DNA of 64,000 nt, from assembly GCA_041917755.1 (NCBI GenBank), contig JAYRWY010000003.1, positions 17,170 through 81,169 of the forward strand, written 5' to 3'. A program made the position numbers and the translations under genes. The notes under the pieces are model-generated. The model did no database searches. It was not told the origin of the DNA and worked only from the letters and a program-made list of their open reading frames with translations. Positions 1 to 8,152 of the stretch are shown in pieces (position 1 is the first letter of the stretch; each line of letters opens with the position of its first letter). This DNA comes from RGZA01 sp041917755. Its GTDB lineage: Bacteria; Pseudomonadota; Alphaproteobacteria; UBA9219; RGZA01.

Positions 1-729
1 GGTAAAACCACTACGCTTTACGCACTTCTGCAATTATTAGACAAGGATACGCGTAGTATTCGTACGCTTGAAGACCCGATTGAGTATCAATTAGAAGGTA
101 TTCGCCAAACACAAATCCGTGAAGGCTTCGGTCTCAGTTTTGCGGAAGGTGTACGTGCGGTTCTTCGCCAAGACCCCAACGTGCTCCTTATTGGTGAAAT
201 CCGTGATGCAGATACAGCACAAATGGCGTTGCGTGCTGCCATGACGGGCAGCCAAATTTTCACAACACTGCATACACAGGATAGTTTCGGGGTGTTCCCG
301 CGTCTGCGTGAATTTGGTTTATCTCCGGGGTTAATGTCCGGGAATATTACCGCTACAGTAGCCCAGCGCCTGGTACGACTATTGTGTCAGGATTGTAAGA
401 CAATGCGTGCGCCCGATGCCCATCTCAAATCGTTATTGTCCAGCAGCATCGAATTGCCACATAAGGTAGGACACCCTGTGGGCTGCCCGGCATGTGATGA
501 TACAGGATATAAGGGACGTATCGTTATTTCAGAAGTATTACCCATCGATGCTGAATTGGACGAATTGATTGTCAGCAGTGCATCGCGCGCGCAATTACTG
601 CATGCCGCCAAGTCCAAAGGTTTTATCAGCATGGCCCAAGATGGCCTGAGTAAACTTGCCGAAGGCTTGATTAGTTTAGAAAGCCTCATGGCTGAGGTGG
701 ATCTCATCCATGCATCTGGCGGGAGCTAG
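1..729 (+). CDS. Type II secretion / MSHA-type pilus assembly ATPase, 5' end outside window
   Basis: This is the C-terminal part of a GspE/PilB/MshE-family hexameric ATPase that powers pseudopilus or pilus assembly at the inner membrane. The reading frame is open from base 1, which falls inside the Walker A motif (GKTTT), so roughly the N-terminal half is missing. Visible are the Asp box (RTLEDPIEYQ, about residues 21-30 of the visible part), the Walker B region (LLIGEIRDA, about 62-70), the His box (TTLHT) and the tetracysteine zinc motif, CQDC at about 129-132 and CPAC at about 162-165. The zinc motif favours GspE/PilB over PilT-type retraction ATPases. The stop lies two bases before the GspF-type gene, so the two are certainly one operon. 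The exact system (type II secretion, MSHA or type IV pilus) cannot be settled from this fragment. Confidence 0.93.
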   Translation, partial: GKTTTLYALLQLLDKDTRSIRTLEDPIEYQLEGIRQTQIREGFGLSFAEGVRAVLRQDPNVLLIGEIRDADTAQMALRAAMTGSQIFTTLHTQDSFGVFPRLREFGLSPGLMSGNITATVAQRLVRLLCQDCKTMRAPDAHLKSLLSSSIELPHKVGHPVGCPACDDTGYKGRIVISEVLPIDAELDELIVSSASRAQLLHAAKSKGFISMAQDGLSKLAEGLISLESLMAEVDLIHASGGS

Positions 730-731
730 CC

Positions 732-1934
732 ATGCCTCATTACGCGTATCGTGCGGTAAATGAACAAGGCATGGTCAATAAAGGCGAGGCCCTTGCTGCC
801 AACGAGAACGAGCTGTATGCCAAACTTCAGCAGCAGGGTTTAAATCTGATTGATTGCCACGATCGGCATGATGGTCAAAAATTATTTCAAAAAAAAATGA
901 AACTAGCAGAACAGGTACTGCTATGTCGCCATCTAGTCATGCTCACCAAGGCAGGGGTTCCCGTCCATACAGCACTTGAAGATGTCTTACCAGCTCTGCC
1001 TGGCAATATCCGGCATAATGTCAGTTTAATTCTAGGCAATATAACAAGTGGTCAAAGCTTATCGTCATGCTTTGCTGAATCCAGTATGAAATTTGATCCG
1101 TTATTTTCCTTATTGCTAAGCGCCGGTGAAAAAACAGGAAAAATTACACAGGCACTGGAATATCTCTACGAAACTTTGAATTGGAAGCAGGATTTTACCC
1201 AAAAATTGCAGCGCGCCTTATCATATCCATTATTACAAACAGCCATTGCCGGTACCGCAGTGGTTGTGCTGATGACAATCGCGGTTCCGCAAATCATCCA
1301 GTTACTTGAAGTGATCGGCGAGCACTTACCCATTGCATCGGTTGCATTATTGTGGGGTATGAAACTTTTGGGTGCGGCAATTATTGTATTGGCCGTTTGC
1401 TCACTTGCAGCGGTAGTGTTTTTGCCATTTATCAAAAAAATGCATAATGACATCGCTGAATATATCGACCGTCTATGTCTTTCATTGCCTGTCATTGGGC
1501 CCTTATTTAAAAAGGTTGAATTGGCACAAATAACCCATGTGTTCTCTGCAATGCTTGGTAGCGGGGTTCAGATGATGGAGGCATTGCAGTTGCTTCCCAC
1601 TTTGACAAATAATACCGCCATGGCCGCATCATTGCGCCAAGCAGCTGAGCAGGTAAGAGGCGGGCAGGGCTTAAGTGCCGTATTAACCAAACAATTGCTG
1701 ATTCCCCCTTATGTCATTCGCATCCTAAAAATAGGCGAAGACAGCGGCAAAATGAGCGAAAGCCTTCGCCATATTTCACATGTTTATCAGGAAGAAAGCC
1801 GACAGGCCCTCGATCAGCTACTTAAAATTAGTAGTCTGTTCATCACTGTTGCGGTAGGCTTAATCCTTATATTGATGGTTAGCGGTGTCATGGTGCCGCT
1901 GTACCGTGGCATTAGTCATATGGTGGCTACATGA
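732..1934 (+). CDS. GspF/PilC/MshG-family inner-membrane assembly protein
   Basis: A 400-residue polytopic protein, the normal length for GspF/PilC. It is the inner-membrane platform that couples the GspE-type ATPase to pseudopilin assembly. Two T2SSF domain repeats are visible, about residues 55-180 and 255-385, each with the family pattern of a helical cytoplasmic bundle (LCRHLVMLTKAGVP in the first, ITHVFSAMLGSGVQ in the second). Membrane segments lie near 155-180, 205-235 and 365-390. The start codon follows the ATPase stop by two bases, and the end overlaps the next gene by four bases (ATGA), which indicates translational coupling. An N-terminal segment (PHYAYRAVNEQG) is typical of GspF rather than of the shorter Tad proteins. 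Family assignment is firm; the name within the family depends on the unseen upstream genes. Confidence 0.93.
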   Translation: MPHYAYRAVNEQGMVNKGEALAANENELYAKLQQQGLNLIDCHDRHDGQKLFQKKMKLAEQVLLCRHLVMLTKAGVPVHTALEDVLPALPGNIRHNVSLILGNITSGQSLSSCFAESSMKFDPLFSLLLSAGEKTGKITQALEYLYETLNWKQDFTQKLQRALSYPLLQTAIAGTAVVVLMTIAVPQIIQLLEVIGEHLPIASVALLWGMKLLGAAIIVLAVCSLAAVVFLPFIKKMHNDIAEYIDRLCLSLPVIGPLFKKVELAQITHVFSAMLGSGVQMMEALQLLPTLTNNTAMAASLRQAAEQVRGGQGLSAVLTKQLLIPPYVIRILKIGEDSGKMSESLRHISHVYQEESRQALDQLLKISSLFITVAVGLILILMVSGVMVPLYRGISHMVAT

Positions 1935-3232
1935 TTTTCTGTGGCGTAACGCGTTATACTCTTTTGCTTGGTGCGCGTGCGGCTGTGCTAATGCTGACGA
2001 ATGGCAAAGACATCGAGACCAGTTGGATACTTCCATACAACAGCGATACATTTTATGAAACACTGTTAAATGCCATCAAACGCCATCCATTTTATCCGTT
2101 AAAAATTGTGGTGGATTCAGCTCAGTTAGACGTACGCCTGGAATCTCTTCCTCCAACCAGTCCTTGGGCACGTCATAAACTGATTGAACGTCAACGCGCC
2201 CATTTATTTCCGAAAGCCCAGCTCGAAACATCGTCTACCTACCGAGATGCCAATGGCAAGTGGATGGTATTGCATGCCGCCACCCCAGAAGAAGCTTGGC
2301 TGCAGCCGATCTTTGACAAACTCCAACAGATAGCTAATCCCATCGAACCGTTGTCATTTCTGGCAACCGAATGGTTCGATTTTGCTGGCCAGGTTTCAGT
2401 CATGCCTAAAAAAGGATGGGCATTTATCAATGTGCTAGGCGAAAGCTTTGGGTTGCGCCAATTGGTACTTAATGATGGTAAGCTGGTCTTTACACGTAGC
2501 CATCCAGACTGCGTTCCTAGTCTTCCTAAAGATGAATTGGCTCAGCGCATAGCGGCTCATATTCGATCAACGCAGGATTATCTGCCGCGCATTGATGCGT
2601 CATTGTTAAATGGTGTTATACCGCGCCTGTATGTGACCGAGCATCATAAGGAACTTACCGAAATTCCCGCACTCACCGCGCTGAATATTCAGCTCATCGC
2701 GATTGCTTCGCCAAAAACAGCGCACATACCTGCAGAATGGGCGGCTGACGTTGCATGGCTGCAGGTTGCGGCACAGGAAAAGCATGCAGCAATGCCGATT
2801 GATACCAGCTGGCTCAAGCAAATGCGCGATGGCAGCATGAAGAAGCAGATTGCCCTATGGGTATTGATTTTCTTTGGCAGCGCAGGAATTTTTAGCGGTA
2901 TGTCGATACTGACCAATGTTGATAGCGGACAACAGGTGCATCCCGCATCTGCGCCATCATTAGCCATGGAACCGGTTAAGCCCGTATCGGTTGTTGAACC
3001 CCCTTTGCCCACGCCGCCAGAGCTTAAACTTAACGCCGTGATTTATAATAATCCGCAGGATTGGGTTGTCTGGATTAATGGCGTAAAACATCTACCGGGC
3101 GAGGACAAACAACATCTAACCATGTTGGATGTGTCGCCACAAACGGTGCTGGTTCATTGGCAAGATGGAAAAGCTGAACAACGCATCACCTTAAATTTGG
3201 TGCCGTCTATTCATACGGTTCAGCAGCCTTAG
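1931..3232 (+). CDS. Probable pilus/secretion assembly protein with GspB-like C-terminal domain
   Basis: A 433-residue protein translationally coupled to the GspF-type gene. A large cytoplasmic N-terminal part (about 1-305) has no clear signature but has the size of a degenerate PilM/MshI-type actin-like domain. One membrane helix lies near 306-328 (IALWVLIFFGSAGIFSG), followed by a Pro-rich linker (about 340-365) and a C-terminal domain of about 60 residues with the pattern AVIYNN..DWVVWINGVKHLPG and a closing GKAEQRITLNL. This C-terminal pattern resembles the periplasmic domain of GspB/ExeB-type type II secretion proteins. I infer a bitopic inner-membrane component joining a cytoplasmic module to a periplasmic secretin-facing module. 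The C-terminal resemblance is reasonably good; the N-terminal assignment is a guess based on context and size. Confidence 0.6.
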   Translation: MIFCGVTRYTLLLGARAAVLMLTNGKDIETSWILPYNSDTFYETLLNAIKRHPFYPLKIVVDSAQLDVRLESLPPTSPWARHKLIERQRAHLFPKAQLETSSTYRDANGKWMVLHAATPEEAWLQPIFDKLQQIANPIEPLSFLATEWFDFAGQVSVMPKKGWAFINVLGESFGLRQLVLNDGKLVFTRSHPDCVPSLPKDELAQRIAAHIRSTQDYLPRIDASLLNGVIPRLYVTEHHKELTEIPALTALNIQLIAIASPKTAHIPAEWAADVAWLQVAAQEKHAAMPIDTSWLKQMRDGSMKKQIALWVLIFFGSAGIFSGMSILTNVDSGQQVHPASAPSLAMEPVKPVSVVEPPLPTPPELKLNAVIYNNPQDWVVWINGVKHLPGEDKQHLTMLDVSPQTVLVHWQDGKAEQRITLNLVPSIHTVQQP

Positions 3233-4014
3233 TTATTTTCTAAAAATTGAATTCGTGCCTTGATGGCTTTGGCGGTTTGCGCATCCCCGCGCCAAAGGTT
3301 TTGTGCCTTTTTATATGCCGATATTGCGGGTTGATATTCGCCTTGTTCATCAAAGGCTCTGGCTTGTTCCAACAGCAAAGCAACACAATTGCTTCGTAAT
3401 TGTAAATCATTCGGGGCTGATTTTATCGCGCTCATATATAATTCGATTGCTTTATTGATGTGACCAGTGGCGATGGCTTCATCAGCTTGTTGCTGCAATC
3501 GTTCAGATTTGGTCTGACTACGCGACGTCTCAACTTCAATGTAGCTTTTCGTCGTTAATGATGGTTTAGGCGACTGTGCAACAGGAAGGCGTTCTAACAT
3601 GGGAACTAAATCCAGTTTTTCAGGCCCTTTAGATTTCTGGAAGTCTTTGCCCAATATAAATGCTTTGCTCGGTAATGGCGGAATAGCAGTGGCAGGAAAC
3701 GCTGCTTCGGGTTCGTCATTATTTTTTATGTTCTGCACGGCGCTGGCCTGTATGCTTTGCGCGCTTATATGCTGTGCTTCGCGCCACATGTGATTGAGTT
3801 GATCCCCTAACATGAACAGTGCAACAACGCTTGTTATAAAAAACGATATAATGGCGCCAAGCAGCGCATACAAAATATTCGGAGATGGCTGCCATAGCCG
3901 TTGTTTGGAAAAATCAATCACCATAGGCTGCGCGGGCATGGGCGCGGCTTGCTCAGGCGTTAGCTTTGCCAGAGTAGGGGTGGTTTTAATTGTTTTCAAA
4001 ATGATATGCGCCAT
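3229..4014 (-). CDS. Membrane-anchored TPR protein (MshN-like), convergent with pilus genes
   Basis: A 261-residue protein with a short cytoplasmic N-terminus, one membrane helix near residues 47-70 (LYALLGAIISFFITSVVALFML), a linker of about 90 residues and a C-terminal tetratricopeptide part from about 165 (ADEAIATGHINKAIELYMSAIKSAPNDL, then a second repeat around EYQPAISAYKKAQNLW). The layout of one helix followed by periplasmic TPRs matches MshN-type pilus biogenesis proteins, and the pilus-type genes lie directly opposite. Its stop codon shares bases with the stop of the convergent gene (TTAG at 3229-3232). Function is inferred from architecture and position only. Confidence 0.55.
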   Translation of the reverse strand: MAHIILKTIKTTPTLAKLTPEQAAPMPAQPMVIDFSKQRLWQPSPNILYALLGAIISFFITSVVALFMLGDQLNHMWREAQHISAQSIQASAVQNIKNNDEPEAAFPATAIPPLPSKAFILGKDFQKSKGPEKLDLVPMLERLPVAQSPKPSLTTKSYIEVETSRSQTKSERLQQQADEAIATGHINKAIELYMSAIKSAPNDLQLRSNCVALLLEQARAFDEQGEYQPAISAYKKAQNLWRGDAQTAKAIKARIQFLENN

Positions 4015-4061
4015 ACAATGGCAACCATATCACAGCTTATGCAGCAAGAAAAGTAGGGGGG

Positions 4062-4562
4062 TTAGGCTACGTTTTTAAGGGCTTTTGCCATATCCGCAGT
4101 TTGCTGCTCGATAAGTTTCTTATCATGCTCAGTGCCCAGATGCGTGCGTAGGATAGCTTCTGCAGCCTTTAAAGCCACATCAACAGCCTGCGCGCGGATT
4201 TCTGTAGCGGCTTGTTCTTGAAGCAATTGAATGCGATCCAGTGCCTGTTGCTCGCGGCGCTTGAGTGTGACTTCTAACTCTTTTGCTGCTTGCGACTGAA
4301 GTAATCGTGCTTGTTCTTCTGCACGCGCAATAATCGCATCGGATTCTTTGAAAGCATTGTTGTGCTTGGCTTGGGTGTCTGCAAGCAACTGGGCTGCTTC
4401 CGCATGCAAGGCAGCTGCCTGATCTAATTCCTGCTTTACCTTCACGCCGTAATTATCAAGAGCGCTGGCAATAGCTTTGCCGCCGGCTTTCCATGCAATC
4501 ACAATGAAAATGATAAAGGAAAGTGCAAACCACGCAGTTGGGTCATTGAGTAATTCTTGCAT
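4062..4562 (-). CDS. atpF: F0F1 ATP synthase subunit b
   Basis: A 166-residue peripheral-stalk subunit b of F0. One N-terminal membrane helix (about residues 10-28, TAWFALSFIIFIVIAWKAGG) is followed by a long, Ala/Gln/Glu-rich amphipathic helix that dimerises with b' and reaches to F1-delta. Length is typical. It starts one base after the b' stop and is the last gene of the leftward F0 cluster atpI-atpB-atpE-b'-b; the F1 genes are not in the window, as is usual in alphaproteobacteria, where F0 and F1 operons are separate. Confidence 0.95.
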   Translation of the reverse strand: MQELLNDPTAWFALSFIIFIVIAWKAGGKAIASALDNYGVKVKQELDQAAALHAEAAQLLADTQAKHNNAFKESDAIIARAEEQARLLQSQAAKELEVTLKRREQQALDRIQLLQEQAATEIRAQAVDVALKAAEAILRTHLGTEHDKKLIEQQTADMAKALKNVA

Positions 4563-4563
4563 G

Positions 4564-5268
4564 TTATGCCTTCCTTACTTTTTGAAGTGCAGCTTCAATA
4601 TCTGATGCAGAAGGGGATATGCCAGCTACGCTTTTTACCAATGCGCCAACAACACTGACCACTTCTTTATCCAAGGTGGCAATGGCTTTATTCTTTTGCT
4701 CAAGAATACGCGCATCCGCAGCTTTGATATCGCTGTTTACTTTGGCCGTTTGTACGCTTAGCGCTTCGTTGGCTTTTTTGGCGCTTTCTTCAGTCACGGT
4801 TCGGGTTGCTGTTTGTGCATCCGAACGTGCTTTGGTCAGCCGTGTTTCATATTCAGCCATCAAATGTTTAGCAGCCTCGTTCTTGGCCTTAGATCCACCA
4901 ATATCTGTCGATATACGTTTTTCACGTGTTTCCAATGTTTTTTCAACGCTTGGCAAGGCCACGTGCTTCATCAGTACATAGGTCAACAAGAAGGTAATCG
5001 CTAGCCAAAATAACTGGCCAGGAAAACGGCTAATATCCATTTGTGGCAAGCCGCCAGAACCTTCACCATGCGAAGCATCACCATGCCCAGTTTCATGACC
5101 AGCTTCAGCACCATGCCCACCCGCAGTGGCAGGCGCAGCTTCTGGTTGTGCAACAGTTGCTTGCGCAGGGACTGGTGCATTTTTATGCGAACGGGCTGCG
5201 CTGGCTGGCGAAGCCAGACCAAACGACAGCACAATCATTGCACAAAAGAGAACAGCATGCTTCAGCAT
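4564..5268 (-). CDS. F0F1 ATP synthase subunit b' with signal-like N-terminus and His/Gly-rich segment
   Basis: Subunit b' of F0, the partner of b in the stalk heterodimer of alphaproteobacteria. Starting at 5268 gives 234 residues. The start is chosen because an AGGG sits five bases upstream and the residues begin MLKHAVLFCAMIVLSF, a good hydrophobic export-type segment with an ASPASAA cleavage-like site near residue 25; a longer frame upstream (to 5367) overlaps atpE and is Cys-rich nonsense. Next comes a Pro/Ala/Gly/His/Glu-rich stretch (about 30-80), then the real membrane anchor (LFWLAITFLLTYVLMKHVALP, about 87-107) and a long coiled helix. The family often has an acidic or His-rich N-terminal extension, but this one is long. 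Confidence 0.9.
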   Translation of the reverse strand: MLKHAVLFCAMIVLSFGLASPASAARSHKNAPVPAQATVAQPEAAPATAGGHGAEAGHETGHGDASHGEGSGGLPQMDISRFPGQLFWLAITFLLTYVLMKHVALPSVEKTLETREKRISTDIGGSKAKNEAAKHLMAEYETRLTKARSDAQTATRTVTEESAKKANEALSVQTAKVNSDIKAADARILEQKNKAIATLDKEVVSVVGALVKSVAGISPSASDIEAALQKVRKA

Positions 5269-5296
5269 CGTGACCCTAATACGTCTGAGGTATTGC

Positions 5297-5527
5297 TTAC
5301 TTAGCAACGAACAGCAACAGCATGGATACAACGAAACCGAGCAACAGCACGAGTTCGGTAGCAGCAAAGCCGATGAAGCCAGTGGTGCTCATTTGCTTAG
5401 CAGCCGCTGGGTTGCGTGCGATACCTGAAAGCCATGCGGCAAAGATATTGCCAAGGCCGATACCGGCGCCAAGTGTACCAATCATGGCAATACCGGCGGC
5501 GAGAAGTTTCATTGCAGCTGCATCCAT
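5297..5527 (-). CDS. atpE: F0F1 ATP synthase subunit c
   Basis: A 76-residue proteolipid that forms the c-ring. Two membrane helices are joined by the polar loop ARNPAAAKQ. Helix 1 carries the glycine motif (GAGIGLG), and helix 2 the proton-binding carboxylate, a Glu in GFAATELVLLLGF (about residue 58). No sodium-binding Gln/Thr signature is evident, so it is taken as proton-coupled. A strong ribosome-binding site (AAGGAGA) lies eight bases before the ATG, stronger than those of the neighbours, in line with the high c-subunit copy number. Confidence 0.97.
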   Translation of the reverse strand: MDAAAMKLLAAGIAMIGTLGAGIGLGNIFAAWLSGIARNPAAAKQMSTTGFIGFAATELVLLLGFVVSMLLLFVAK

Positions 5528-5566
5528 TTGAGTCTCCTTTGTGATGCGTTTAAAAAAAATAGTAGG

Positions 5567-6310
5567 TTAGTGAAGTTCCAGCGCGTCGTGCAGATACACA
5601 GCGGCCAAAATTGAGAAAATGTAAGCTTGTAATCCGGCTACAAAAAATTCAAATCCAGTCAGGGCGACGTTAAGCAAAACTGGAAGGGGTAACAATATCA
5701 TGGTAGCGCCGCCTGCGGTCATCAGCATCACGGCCATACCTGCGAACACTTTCAACATAATGTGTCCTGCCATCATGTTGGCGAACAGACGAATGGAAAG
5801 GCTGAAAGGACGCACACAGAAGGACATCACTTCAAGCACAAACATTAACGGTACCATAACCAACGGTGTGCCATGCGGTACAAACAGGCTGAAGAAATGC
5901 AGGCCATGCTTGGCAAAGCCTGTGATAGTGACCGCCAAAAACACAATAAGTGCAAGGCAGAAGGTAACCAGAATATGTGATGTAACCGTAAAACTGTACG
6001 GCACCATACCCAATAAATTGCAGAACAAAATAAAAATGAATATGGAGAAGATAAGCGGAAAGTAAGGCTTTGAATTTTCGCCAGCGGTATCGCTCACAAT
6101 ATTGGCAACGCTGTTATGCAGCATTTCGGCTGCAGCCTGAAAACGACCCGGAATAAGTGACTTTTTCTGCATGCCCAGTACAAAAAACACAGTAGAGCAA
6201 ATCACTGCCAGAAACATAAACAGCGACGAATTAGTCAATGAAACGTCATAGCCTGCAACGTTCAGTGGCAAGATGGTGTTAATTTCAAATTGATGGAGTG
6301 GTGAACTCAT
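5567..6310 (-). CDS. atpB: F0F1 ATP synthase subunit a
   Basis: The stator proton-channel subunit a, 247 residues from the ATG at 6310 (MSSPLHQFEI), the usual beginning for alphaproteobacterial AtpB. The frame could extend to a TTG at 6346, but that adds residues atypical of the family. Five or more membrane helices are evident. The essential Arg lies in SIRLFANMMAGH (about residue 159), and the last helices end in GLQAYIFSILAAVYLHDALE, the typical C-terminal signature. No good ribosome-binding site precedes either candidate start. An intrinsic-terminator-like hairpin separates it from atpI upstream. Confidence 0.95.
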   Translation of the reverse strand: MSSPLHQFEINTILPLNVAGYDVSLTNSSLFMFLAVICSTVFFVLGMQKKSLIPGRFQAAAEMLHNSVANIVSDTAGENSKPYFPLIFSIFIFILFCNLLGMVPYSFTVTSHILVTFCLALIVFLAVTITGFAKHGLHFFSLFVPHGTPLVMVPLMFVLEVMSFCVRPFSLSIRLFANMMAGHIMLKVFAGMAVMLMTAGGATMILLPLPVLLNVALTGFEFFVAGLQAYIFSILAAVYLHDALELH

Positions 6311-6390
6311 TGAAGGGGCAGGGTAAGTCGTGAAAATGTGAATCAAAAACCGCGCTTCTTATCGGAAAGAACGGGAAAAATGTCAAATAG

Positions 6391-6420
6391 AAAAGGGTGG
6401 TTAAAAAACCACCCGTTTTT
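6391..6420. terminator. Terminator-like hairpin between atpI and atpB
   Basis: GGGTGG (6395-6400) pairs with CCACCC (6409-6414) around an A-rich loop; A4 precedes and GT5 follows on the + strand. On the leftward strand the hairpin is followed by TTTTC. It therefore could stop transcription in either direction and lies in the 148-bp gap between atpI and atpB. Partial termination would lower F0 expression from the atpI promoter; a second promoter between hairpin and atpB is possible but not seen clearly. Confidence 0.6.
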
Positions 6421-6458
6421 ATTGGGGTATTTTCGTGGTTTTGAACCGCATCAGCGGA

Positions 6459-6827
6459 TTAAGAATGCGGATTTTCTTGGTTATTGGCTTTTTTTGCGCG
6501 GGGCAAATCAATATCGTGACTTCCAAGCTCAGACTTGGGTGCCGCTTTATACTTCAATCCTACTTTTTCGGTATCCACATTCATCACGCGCCATGCGTTA
6601 TAAACGCCAGTTATAAAGCCAACAAAGAACAGAATAAGGGTTATCCAGGGGGTGGTGCCAAGCTGGGAATCAATCGCAAATCCGATACCGGCAAAAAACA
6701 AGGTCGCAATCAGGAATTCATATCCAATCCGTCCTGCGCTAGCACTGGATTTTTGGAAGCCAGTTTTTTTACCATCTGCGCGATCTTTTTCGAACGCACG
6801 GATTTTTTTATCCAAATCGGTTTTCAC
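6459..6827 (-). CDS. atpI: ATP synthase protein I (AtpI/Gct2-type)
   Basis: A 122-residue small membrane protein with two helices (about residues 35-55 and 60-82, EFLIATLFFAGIGFAID and WITLILFFVGFITGVYNAW), the AtpI/Gct2 pattern. AtpI assists c-ring assembly or Mg2+ handling in F0 biogenesis and usually heads the F0 operon, as here. The N-terminus is charged and the tail is Lys-rich. It lies 43 bases after phoH in the same direction. Family assignment rests on size, hairpin topology and position. Confidence 0.88.
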   Translation of the reverse strand: MKTDLDKKIRAFEKDRADGKKTGFQKSSASAGRIGYEFLIATLFFAGIGFAIDSQLGTTPWITLILFFVGFITGVYNAWRVMNVDTEKVGLKYKAAPKSELGSHDIDLPRAKKANNQENPHS

Positions 6828-6870
6828 GTGATGGACCCTTTTAGTCTGGGAAGTAAGTACCTATCCCAGC

Positions 6871-7620
6871 CTATATCCTTGTCAGCATGCTTGCAACCAG
6901 AGGATGGCGAACAACGTCGGTGACCTCTAATTCGACCACTGCGATGCCTTTAACCCCATCCAGTTTTTTGGCGATATCTTTATAGCCTGACATGCCCGGC
7001 AGCAAATCGCTCTGATCAGGATCACCCGTCAAGACCATGGTGGAATGCCAGCCAAGCCGCGTGAGCAACATTTTGATTTGTGCGTAGGTGCAGTTCTGCA
7101 CTTCATCAATAACCACAAAGGCATTGTTGAGCGTGCGTCCGCGCATATATCCGATAGGCGCAATTTCAATCGCCCCATCAGCTAAGTGCTGTTTTAAACG
7201 CTTGCCGCCAATACGGTCATTTAGTGCGTCATAGAGCGGACGAAGGTATGGGGCCATCTTTTCCTGCAAATCACCGGGCAAGAACCCGATGCTTTCACCT
7301 GCTTCAATGGCAGGGCGGGAGAGAATAATCCGATCAACGGTTCCTGCTTCAAGCGCTTCAACAGCTGCACTAATAGCAAGATAGGTTTTACCAGTACCCG
7401 CAGGGCCTACAGCAAGCGTAAGGTTATGCGTAGACAGCGCTTCCATCAGTCGCGCTTGGTTATTGTTTTGCGGCTTTATCTTGCGGATGTAGCTCTGATC
7501 ACGGCGATCTTCCTCATCTTTTATCGGAGACCACTTTTGATTAAACAGAACTTCCACATTGGACTTTCTGTTCTCAGCACCACGTTTATTACTCTGGAAC
7601 TTATCCGAGCGTTTACCCAT
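6871..7620 (-). CDS. PhoH-family ATPase
   Basis: A 249-residue PhoH-type P-loop ATPase. The ATG at 7620 is preferred over a longer frame because GGAGA stands eight bases before it and the residues upstream are not conserved-looking. Walker A is GPAGTGKTYLA (about residues 72-82); the Walker B-like motif is FVVIDEVQNC (about 168-177); a TGDPDQ motif follows near 199. The family is linked to RNA metabolism and, for YbeZ, to the YbeY endoribonuclease; this protein is shorter than YbeZ and has a basic N-terminus of the other PhoH subgroup. It is divergent from rpmJ across a long gap. The precise role is unknown. Confidence 0.88.
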   Translation of the reverse strand: MGKRSDKFQSNKRGAENRKSNVEVLFNQKWSPIKDEEDRRDQSYIRKIKPQNNNQARLMEALSTHNLTLAVGPAGTGKTYLAISAAVEALEAGTVDRIILSRPAIEAGESIGFLPGDLQEKMAPYLRPLYDALNDRIGGKRLKQHLADGAIEIAPIGYMRGRTLNNAFVVIDEVQNCTYAQIKMLLTRLGWHSTMVLTGDPDQSDLLPGMSGYKDIAKKLDGVKGIAVVELEVTDVVRHPLVASMLTRI

Positions 7621-7896
7621 ATACTTTTCTCCATGCTGTGAGGGTGAGGGTGGTTGCTTCAGACACAGCATGAGCCGCACTCATACTGGATATGAACTGG
7701 TGAATTGAATTTTGTATGATTTTTGAATTTTCAGATTTTAGGACAAAAGATTGCCCGGCGCGTTGCGCTAGTTCTTGTGCAGTGTTGAGATCAAAGCGAT
7801 TACTTATCGCCGTTCTCCTTCCGGATGTAGGACTTGAAGTCCTGTTACCCTAATGTGGCGTTCAACGTTCTGATAAGTTAACGTTTTTAGCCCCAC

Positions 7897-7905
7897 TTAT
7901 CCACA
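7897..7905 (+). promoter_or_regulatory. Consensus DnaA box
   Basis: TTATCCACA, an exact match to the strong DnaA-box consensus, within the long phoH-rpmJ gap. A 9-mer occurs by chance now and then in 64 kb, so only its placement in a control-type gap next to CtrA-like sites makes it noteworthy. Confidence 0.5.
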
Positions 7906-7921
7906 GTTTAGGCCAAAAAGG

Positions 7922-7941
7922 TTAATCTAACGTTTAACCAT
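7922..7941 (+). promoter_or_regulatory. CtrA-like paired site
   Basis: TTAA (7922-7925), eight bases, then TTAACCAT (7934-7941). The second half matches the TTAACCAT form described for CtrA; the spacing is eight rather than the canonical seven. The presence of PleD and DivK in the window makes a CtrA network likely in this organism, but binding is inferred. Confidence 0.35.
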
Positions 7942-8152
7942 TATTACCGTACCGCAGCATAATCCGGATTGTTATCGATTCCTTCGATTCCAAGGGTGAA
8001 TAGGGCAGATTGTTACTATTTGGGCACTATCGGCTTGGCTGGCCATGCGAATAATAATCCAGCACTTTTCCTTGACTTTGGCCTTGGCTATCGCCTAGTT
8101 TCCTGCCTTCCATTACGGTATTTCGGTAAGTTGTTGGACTAAGGAACATAGT

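Larger units (their letters stand above)
7621..8152. other. 532-bp divergent intergenic region without a convincing gene
   Basis: The longest gene-free stretch in the window, between phoH (leftward) and rpmJ (rightward). I see no credible ORF. It holds a small perfect hairpin (AGGACT-TGA-AGTCCT, 7829-7843), one consensus DnaA box, two CtrA-like half-sites and a weak sigma-70-like pair before rpmJ (TTGACT at 8072 and TAGTTT at 8096). An unrecognised small RNA is possible. Confidence 0.6.

Noticed and set aside
5268..5367. Longer N-terminus for subunit b'
   Set aside because: It overlaps atpE, is Cys-rich and unlike the family; a better start with AGGG lies at 5268.
7897..7905. Chromosomal replication origin
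   Set aside because: A single DnaA box; no cluster, no DnaA, hemE or parAB gene near, and no skew data.
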